A stretch of 64,000 nucleotides of DNA from contig JNVV01000003.1 in NCBI GenBank assembly GCA_000733355.1, positions 873,654-937,653 on the forward strand. Reading direction: 5' to 3'. Below are positions 56,870-64,000 of this stretch, piece by piece. Position 1 is the stretch's first letter. The number at the start of each line of letters is the position of its first letter. This stretch comes from Falciphora oryzae (Eukaryota; Ascomycota; Sordariomycetes; Magnaporthales; Magnaporthaceae). A program made the translations under genes and the position numbers. The notes under the pieces were generated by a model, which searched no databases, was not told where the DNA came from, and saw nothing but the letters and a program-made list of their open reading frames with translations.

Positions 56870-58019
56870 GGCCAGGAGCGAGGAACAATTTGCAATTTGA
56901 GGGAGGGATACACAAAAAAAGTACTTTTGGTTGTTGTTTTACGTCCTGACTCGGGTCTGATCATCGTTGCATTTGTCTTTTGTCTTCCCATCCTCCTAGG
57001 GATGGAACCAGTTCTTGTTGAAAGACAGGGCGGACTTTTCACCTTCACCACAATCCCCTCTATACCCACCCAACGCCAGCCTTGATGCTACTTGGGATGG
57101 GAAGAGTCGTGGCCGCTTCTTTTACTCTGCCGTTTGGGTACATACTGCGGACTTGTTTATGGGATAATACGGCGTTTACAGGTCAGGGAACGGGGACCAC
57201 AAAGAGTCCACTGCATTTGCCAGGGACAGGTGATTTTACGAAAGATGGCAGTTGGGCGTGCGTTATTCTGAGAAAGGCGATTGCCTGCGGGGCACGGCCC
57301 ACAGGCGGGCTCGTTGAGTTACTCGGAGGAGCGAGGCATCTAGTGTACTGGCATGTGAAACCTCGCTGGGTTACAGGGACTCACCTAGATAGGTAACTGG
57401 TAGTTTCCCCTAAGTGGCAGCTTAGGGCGAAATACTCACAGCAATGAAACCATTCATCTCCATAGAGGGGAAGAAAAGACAGTGAGTGGAGTTGCCTTTC
57501 CAAAGAATTCGTTTCCGTGCCCGCAAGCCGTGTCACACCATGCCGTGCATATGCTCCGTACGCCACTACCTTAGTCGATAAGGCAAGTCTATTTACCCTG
57601 ACGCTATTGCTCCACGTAGCCAAGGACCCGTTGCATGCCTCAGTGCCCGCATACAGCAAGCCTATACCATGTCCAGAATCTGCGGTGGCTTGCAGACAGC
57701 TAGGGGTGACTCATCTCGAGCGTCCGAGGACCACAGCTGAAGCTTCAAGACGGCTGGTGTATTTCCCCTTTATTTCGTTATCGTAGAGAGTACCTAAAAT
57801 GCGATCCTGCTTGGTAGTTGAGATGCACCAAACCAACCCAAGACTGCAGGTATCTACCAATGTACTCCATAGCCTCTAATATCTGGGCTACTCGAGGAAC
57901 AACAAAGCCTCGTGCAAGCCAATCGACATCGAATGAAGCAGAATACATCAAGACCCCTCTCAGGAGCGGACAGGGTGATAGGTCAAGAACCATGAGACCC
58001 CATTTCCCTTCCCCGCGCT
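56870..58019. other. Intergenic between convergent genes
   Basis: About 1.15 kb with no recognised coding or RNA gene. Open frames at about 57380-57790 occur on both strands and lack motifs. Confidence 0.4.
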
Positions 58020-60542
58020 TCACCACATAAAACGCTGCAGCCGACCCCCATCCAGGACGTTGCCCTCCGCATCCCTCCAGACGTAGGGGCGGTAGATGAA
58101 CATGTACATGGTGGCGACATTGATGGCCGCGAACCAGGCCGTCTCGACGAGCAGGCGCAGGTCGACCCTCTGACCCAGCCAGTTGAGGGCAGCCAGCGGA
58201 CCGAAGGCGCGGCGGTTGGCCGTCTTGTCGGTGGCGGCTCCGGTGCCGGTTCCGGTGCCGCCGTCGCTGCCGTGGTAGAAGGGGCCCAGGGGCGTGTCCT
58301 CCCTGCAGTCGTGCAGCTTCCAGGCCGGCACGAGGACCCTCCACATGACCCAGGGCACGATGAAGTAGCGCGGCTCGACCAGGGGCGCCGTCACGAGCGA
58401 GAGCGCCGTCGCCAGCAGCCAGAGGAGAGCTGTGGACAGCGGCTGGGCGCGCCGCTGCGAGGCGGAGCTCGGTCCCTGGAGGGTCTCGGGCCCAGTGGCG
58501 CTGTTGGTCACTTTGGCCAAATGGGGTTTCTTGCCATCGGTGGCCGAGCTCTTCGCGGCGTGGGCTTTCGAGGGACTAGAGTGGTAGGGCTGTACGCGAT
58601 CCGGGATCGCTCCAGAGCAGTTGAATGAGCGCAGCGGGCAACTGCGGCATGTGGTCTCGGCCAAGCCCAAGGGGGAGCAGCCGCAAAGAAGTTGCCAGCA
58701 GAGGCGCTGACAAGCGACGTAGGCTGGGACTAGCAGATACTTTGCCGCGGGGTGCTTGAGGATTGTGTATCGGAAGACGTAGAACATGTAGTGCCTGTTG
58801 TCCGCCAACGTGAAGGGGTGGATGATGGTGTTCAGATGGACAATGGCAGCGGCCATGACAACCGAAACGCCCAACAAGAGGAACGATAACAGGGACTTGT
58901 AACTGCGCCAGGCGCTGCAAGGCGACCGATCGCGATCGACGCCGCACGGGCAAGACAAATAGACACCATTCTTAATGGGCTGCTTGCGCATGTTCCAGGG
59001 AAGGCGGCTCGCCGTTCGGTAGAGAGACGACAGGATGGGAACCGCGTAGCCAACAAGGAGCGGCGCGGAAAAGAAGGCGAAGAGAGGCCAGATGTACAGC
59101 ATTTGAGCCAGATGAATGGTGGCGACGTGGTTCGATTTGTCGCCTGCGAGAGAAGGCGACACAAAAATACCGTCAGCGGGGACGGCCAAGAAAAACCATG
59201 TCTCCGAGATGGGGGCAGATACTGACCAAGGACGACGCCGCCATTCCAGGCTACAAAGCCGCCAAAGATGCCCAGTAGAAGGACTTCGGGCCAGACTCGC
59301 AGTAAAACCCGAGGCAGGTTGCAAAAGACAGCAACGGCAAGACTGGTCACCAGCAAGATGTTGTCTATGCCCAAGTTGTCAGTCAAGTGCACAGTTGGGA
59401 AGTCAACGACGGGGGAGGCAGGCTGGGGAAGAATCGTACCGACAAAGGTTGCATCTGCCAGCGACGGGTCGTGAATGTTTCCAGATGCCCAATGCCGGAA
59501 ATAGGCTCGAGGCCAAGACCTGTAAACTTCCTCTAGGCAGTTTCTCGGCGGGTCTTCCTGAGGGGGAGGCGTCATGTCCTCTTGAGAGGGCTCGGAGGCC
59601 GGCAAGGACTTGACAGCGTGGACAGCCTCGAGGCCCCCGAAATAGACGACAACCCAGAAGACGTTGGTCTGCCTCATAGCAAGCGCATGGACGCCGGCCC
59701 AGAGGGCCATCGCGCCCCGCCGAAGCGACACGCCATCTGCAGCGTGGGCGACACGGTCGAGGTGTATCTTATACGCGTTCAGGACCGCCACCAAGGACCA
59801 CAGGTCTGTGTAGTAGAGGCCCGAGAAGAAGAAGATGGCGGGGAACATGGCGACGTTGAAGGCCGAGTGGAGCGCGTAGAGCGAGGGCCAAGGGGATGCA
59901 GCTCCCTCGTCCCTCCTGGGCGCTGCTAGGCGCTCAAGCCATTGGCGACAGTCCGCAAAGAAGTAGGCGATGACGAAGATTGCCAGAGCGTTAGTCTCGC
60001 GGAGACTGGCAGTCAGGTTCTCGAGGGAGCCAAAGCCGCCCACCAAGCCGCAGGCGAGACTTCGAACCCAAACCGGCTTCTCGAGGATAAGATAGCTTAT
60101 GAGATAGCTATACAGGATAGCTTGTCAGCCCAAAAAAAAGCCTACGACACTATAATGGTGGTGGAGGCGCTTACAGTCCAGGAGGGGTGGTGATCTTGTC
60201 ATCCCATTCGCGCCATCTACCCGCTAGGTAGCGCACGGCTTGGGGGATGTGGAACACCTCGTCCTATTCTCGTGCGTTAGCGTCAAGGACGTGTTGTGGG
60301 GGGAGTGGCAAGAGTGCGCAGTTTGAGAATCTTACCAGATACGGCTCAACCACATTCGAATTCACCACGCGCAGCCAGATGGCAGGTAGGACAAGGAGAA
60401 GGACTAAGCCAACCCGATACAGGAGCGTCGGGATATAGACCTCGCGGGGATTGCGGCCGATGGTAAAGAGAGAGTGAAGCCCCACGGCCAGCGCAAGGCT
60501 GAGGCTGGCCTTGGGCACAAGCCCAAACAGTGGCAGGTCCAT
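58020..60542 (-). CDS. ALG10: Dol-P-Glc:Glc2Man9GlcNAc2-PP-Dol alpha-1,2-glucosyltransferase
   Basis: Adds the terminal glucose to the lipid-linked oligosaccharide in the ER lumen, the signal for efficient transfer by OST. Five exons (60542-60336, 60263-60175, 60107-59440, 59364-59227, 59143-58020) keep phase and give 741 residues. Hallmarks are the catalytic [12 protein letters not shown] joined across intron 1 and [61 protein letters not shown] and [18 protein letters not shown] follow. Hydrophobic helices run through the whole length. An insert of about 100 Ser/Lys/Pro-rich residues precedes the last helices (around 540-600), common in filamentous fungi and absent in yeast. Intron 2 uses the second of two nearby AG acceptors. 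Confidence 0.93.
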
Positions 60543-61267
60543 GGCGAGGAAGGACGCGTGCGAGAATCGAGAAGATACAGAAAAGGAATGACTTGGATGA
60601 TTCAATGGGTAGACATTTCCTGGAAGAAAACGAGAAAATGGGAATTGAGAAGCAGAAGAAAGAGTGAGGAAAAAGAAAAAATTGTGCTTTCACCAGTGCT
60701 TTCACCAATGCTTTCACCAAGCCCGACGCCTGTGCTGCTGTTCCGTCGTGCAGGCAGGTTTGGTGAGTCGCAGAACGAGATGTGGAGTTGCAGTAGGTCG
60801 AGTCCGTCTTGGGTGGTGAAGTGGTCTGTCTCTCTGGAAAGGGAAAGAGCACGGACCACACTAAAATCACTGCACGTCCGTCCCCCCAGAGCACCATCCC
60901 GGTGGCTCACGGCGTCGAGAGAATAATTTCGGACCGTAAGAGACGGTCGTGAAATGGAAGCCGATGGCAATAAGACAACAGAGCACCAACTCAACCCGAT
61001 GCACCATTATCAGAGTTGCTATACCCTTTAGCCCTGAACCCCTGCATTGATAGTGTGATCGATGGGCGCGATATCGGTTTGTTCGCAGCGATCATTAGAC
61101 ATAGACAGGGGAAGCATAGGTATGCTAGAGGAACCGCCAAGTTGTTTGAAGTTTTAATATGAGGTCTATTGATCCGGAAGCGCTTTATGACTTCTTGCTT
61201 GCTTACACTCTAACCTCTAACATACCAAGATCCCGACTCCTTAGCGACATAAAAGCCAAGTGAGAGT
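60543..61267. other. Intergenic between two minus-strand genes
   Basis: About 725 bases, holding the ALG10 promoter and the QCR10 3' UTR. A short CTTTCACCA-type direct repeat occurs at about 60689-60720. I see no gene. Confidence 0.4.
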
Positions 61268-62201
61268 TTAGAAAGGCTGTGAATGACGAGGTTAGCAATA
61301 TGTTCGACGGATGGAATAAATGCCGGCGACATCGGCTCCCATAAACTCACGTTGTCCGAAGCGGGGATCTCCTTGTGGTAGTACTTGGCCAGCGGGGGGA
61401 CGATCTGGGAAAGACGGCCGGTGTTAGAAGCAAGCTCAGGCGGCCCTGCGGAGCCAGAAGAAAAATGGGCCAAGAAGAAGACGTACACTCAGGACGTCCT
61501 TCTGGACCCTTGGGATACCCGAGGCGAAGAAGATAACAGCACCGAGGGCAACAGCGCCGAATCCGCCTGCCCTGACGCCACTACATGGGAAACACCATGT
61601 TAGCCACACATCCTCCGTCTTTGGCCACCGCATAACCAGAAGGGTCGAGCATGGAGCGTGCAGCTGCCAGGCAGGGAAAATGCGCAGGCGCTCCGCGTAG
61701 GTCTCGCAGTCCACCACCCAGCAACCCAACCCCGTCCCCGCTTGCCGGAGCCCTCCGTTGCCAATAAAGGGGCCGGGATCGGAGTAATACGTACAGTCCG
61801 ACAGCCTGCTTCATGGTGAAGCTATGGAAGTTGGGCTGGTAGTCGTACCTGCGTAACGGGATTGTCAGGTTAGTTGGCGTCCATTCCTTCCAGAGGCTTC
61901 GCTCGGTTCGGCCGTTCGGTGTGGTCCTTCCGGACAGTCGCCGATCAAGCACTCGAAAATAGAGGCAGCATCGGCGGCGGGGCTGCCTTCGCAGGCGGTC
62001 TTCGGGAAGTGTTTGGCTTACTTGGGAGCGAAGGGGCTCCGGTAGGAGTCGGGCTAGAGGCAGGGAGGTCAATGGTCAGCACAAACTGAGGCTCGTGACA
62101 GTCGCGCGAGGAGCTTCGGGGCCCAATTCCAAGACATCATAACGGGAAGGCAGAGAGCGAGCGAAGTCAGTAGGCGCAATGGTACATACTTGACCGAGCA
62201 T
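61268..62201 (-). CDS. QCR10: Ubiquinol-cytochrome c reductase subunit 10 (complex III)
   Basis: A small single-helix subunit of the mitochondrial cytochrome bc1 complex, near the Rieske protein. Six exons (62201-62190, 62053-62022, 61848-61795, 61580-61487, 61404-61351, 61276-61268) all keep phase and give 84 residues. The protein starts MLGQPDSYRSPFAPKYDYQP. It has one hydrophobic helix (GGFGAVALGAVIFFASG) followed by IPRVQKDVL and ends IPASDNPF. The helix and the IPRVxKD motif match QCR10. The first exon has 12 coding bases and the last 9 including the stop. The small exons make the gene invisible to plain ORF scans. Confidence 0.85.
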
Positions 62202-62678
62202 TTTGATATCTAGGAGATGCACAGCTTGATTGCAACTCAATGGGTGTCTGGGGAATTGCAAAGCGGCTTTCCAGCTTCGAGGTTTGTCGCGCAACCTTGC
62301 GGGTGAAGCCGGCATACAGAATTCTTTGTGCCTGAGGCCGAAGGGAGAGCTCCGTGGATGGGGTTGCACACTATGTGGGTATCTTTGAGCTCACGTGATG
62401 GCGGGATCTCCCCGTTGGTGTGACCAGGGTCTCTCCGCAGATGCAGAGCTTCTCCATGCAATTCCGCTTCACCACCTTTTTGCAAGGTGCACGTTTCGTC
62501 CAACCAAGTGATCTCGTCGCGCCTCCACTACCAATCCAACGCGATGGGATCCTTCGCGCCTCTCAGCTAGGAACTTGCCTCCAGGCAGGCGCATCAAAAG
62601 ACGGCTCGAACCCTCCCTTCACCCACCGCCGAGACCGTCTCCAGCCAAAAAGGAAGATCCACGATCCGACCGACCGCC
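62202..62678. other. Divergent promoter region of QCR10 and MED4
   Basis: About 480 bases between divergent starts. I see no gene and no clear regulatory site. Confidence 0.45.
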
Positions 62679-63895
62679 ATGGACGCCGTCATTGATGCGC
62701 GCTTCGAGCGCGTCGAAAAGGCGCTGGGCGCCCTGATTGACTCCATATCCAAGTACAATCCCTCTATCACGCGCGTGAGCGATCTCGTGCTCGCCGACAA
62801 GGAGCTTCAGGATGGACTACGAAACGGTGCGCAAACGCTTGCGCTGCCTGGCGTTTCCCTGCGCAAGGGAAGCCGAGGAACGACCCGAGGCTGACACGTC
62901 GTTATCATGCAGTTCAAAGGCACCAAAACAATGTCCTCCGCATTCACAAGATGAAGGCAACCACCGCCAGCCTTGACGCCCAGATCCGCTCTACCCTGGA
63001 GGTGCTCGCGTCGACGCGCAAGGACATGACGGCGACACCCTCGACCGTGTTTCCCGACCGCTTGCCGAACCCAATCTCGTTTGAGGAGCTACTCGGCTTC
63101 GCCCGTCGAATCAGCAAGACAACCCTACCGCCCCCCGGCGTCACTAATGGTGTTGACCTCGATGGGACCGCTGGCGACGTGACACCTGGAGGAGGACCAG
63201 CAATCTTGACGACAGGCCAAGATGGTGGCGCATCGACCCCAGCAGGCCCCGTGCCCCAGACGCCTACGGGCGCCGTCTCTGTTGCGGCGACGCCCACGCC
63301 CATGTCCGCGGTTGTCAATGGCGGTGTTGGGACCCCGGCACCCGGCACACCGAGCAACGTCAGGCATGATTCCGCCATTCCTGATGCCCAACCACAGCAA
63401 GTGCCGCAGGGAGGTGCTGGTGTCAACAGCAACGAAGTCGGTGGCGGAAACGACAAGAACGTGCTACCAGAGCTCTTCAGCCAGTGGATGAACCCACACA
63501 CTGGCGCCATATTCCTCCCCTGGCCCCACGAGGACCAGATCCGGATGGGCGGCTTGGCTGCGAACCAGTCCCTGGCTGATCGCGGCATCGACGCCAAGGG
63601 TCACGACCCGGCAGAGGAGGAGAGGCTAGCGGCCGAGTCTGCGGCCGAGGCAAAGAGGCTAGAGGAGGAGCGGGTCGAGGCGGAGAGGAAAGCCATGGCC
63701 GAGCGCGAGGCGCGCGCCAGGCAAGAGATGGAGAGGCGCAGGGCCCAGCAGCGCGAGATGGAGCAACGCGACGCCCTGCTCAGGGGGTCCGCCGGAAGCG
63801 GCGCCCAGTCGCCCACCGCAACGAGCCCCGCCGTCAAGAAGCAGTTCCAGTTCACTGCGTTCGACGACGACGACGATTCCGACAACTCGGACTAG
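62679..63895 (+). CDS. MED4: Mediator complex subunit 4
   Basis: A middle-module subunit of Mediator that links activators to RNA polymerase II. Exons 62679-62826 and 62913-63895 give 376 residues. The N-terminal helical region (VEKALGALIDSISKYNPS, then VQRHQNNVLRIHKMKA and SLDAQIRSTLEVLASTRKDM) is the MED4 coiled-coil hairpin. A FPDRLPNPISFEELLGFARR block and a PELFSQWMNPHTGAIFLPWP segment follow; both are typical. A low-complexity Gly/Pro/Thr linker (about 135-210) and a Glu/Arg-rich helix (about 265-330) precede the FTAFDDDDDSDNSD end seen in fungal MED4. Intron 1 joins Asn49 to Val50. Confidence 0.92.
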
Positions 63896-64000
63896 GCTCA
63901 AGATTCACGCTCGCTGGAAAGCGGCCCGAAAAGATTATATACGACGCGAAACAACGGCATCATTAAACTGCTCCCCAGAGAGGCACAATGGCATGGGTGC

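Overview
The window is nuclear DNA from a filamentous ascomycete (Pezizomycotina, probably a Sordariomycete). It is GC-rich. Genes carry short GT-AG introns, often with a CTAAC-type branch site. The gene families are typical of these fungi: a HET-domain relic, a Pth11-like receptor relic, a CVNH lectin and a fungal Sad1/SUN protein. I assembled exons by hand and kept only models in which every splice junction preserved phase.

Region 1 (1-6.2 kb) is a decayed accessory island. It holds a broken HET-domain gene, a fragment of an F-box/2EXR-like protein, a Ty3/gypsy reverse-transcriptase relic, a Pth11-like rhodopsin-domain receptor with an in-frame stop, and a short-chain dehydrogenase cut off after its N-terminal half. 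Several stops look like CpA-to-TpA changes, the signature of repeat-induced point mutation (RIP).

Region 2 (6.2-32.4 kb) is mostly core genes: DBP4 RNA helicase, FAD synthase, a SUN-domain protein, UDP-glucose 4-epimerase, a peroxisomal D-amino-acid oxidase, ALG3, an EIF1AD-like protein, a histidine phosphatase, a bacterial-type formyltetrahydrofolate deformylase, a Pom33/TMEM33-like membrane protein and a PTEN-type phosphatase.

Region 3 (33.8-39.6 kb) groups a UDP-glycosyltransferase, a family-2 glycosyltransferase interrupted by one stop exactly at the Trp of its QxxRW motif, and a UbiA-superfamily enzyme with an unusual Asp-rich motif. It may be a small, partly dead biosynthetic locus. 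About 4 kb without recognisable genes follows.

Region 4 (43.7-57 kb) carries an NCS1 permease, a tRNase Z-like metallo-hydrolase, an Ala/Thr-rich LEA-like protein, a secreted charge-segregated Lys/Gly-repeat protein, a three-exon CVNH lectin and a short conserved fungal protein behind a long CAA-rich leader.

Region 5 (58-64 kb) returns to core genes: ALG10, the complex III subunit QCR10 (six small exons) and MED4. ALG3 and ALG10 both act in lipid-linked oligosaccharide assembly, and the SUN and Pom33-like proteins both act at the nuclear envelope. Otherwise neighbours show no obvious shared pathway.
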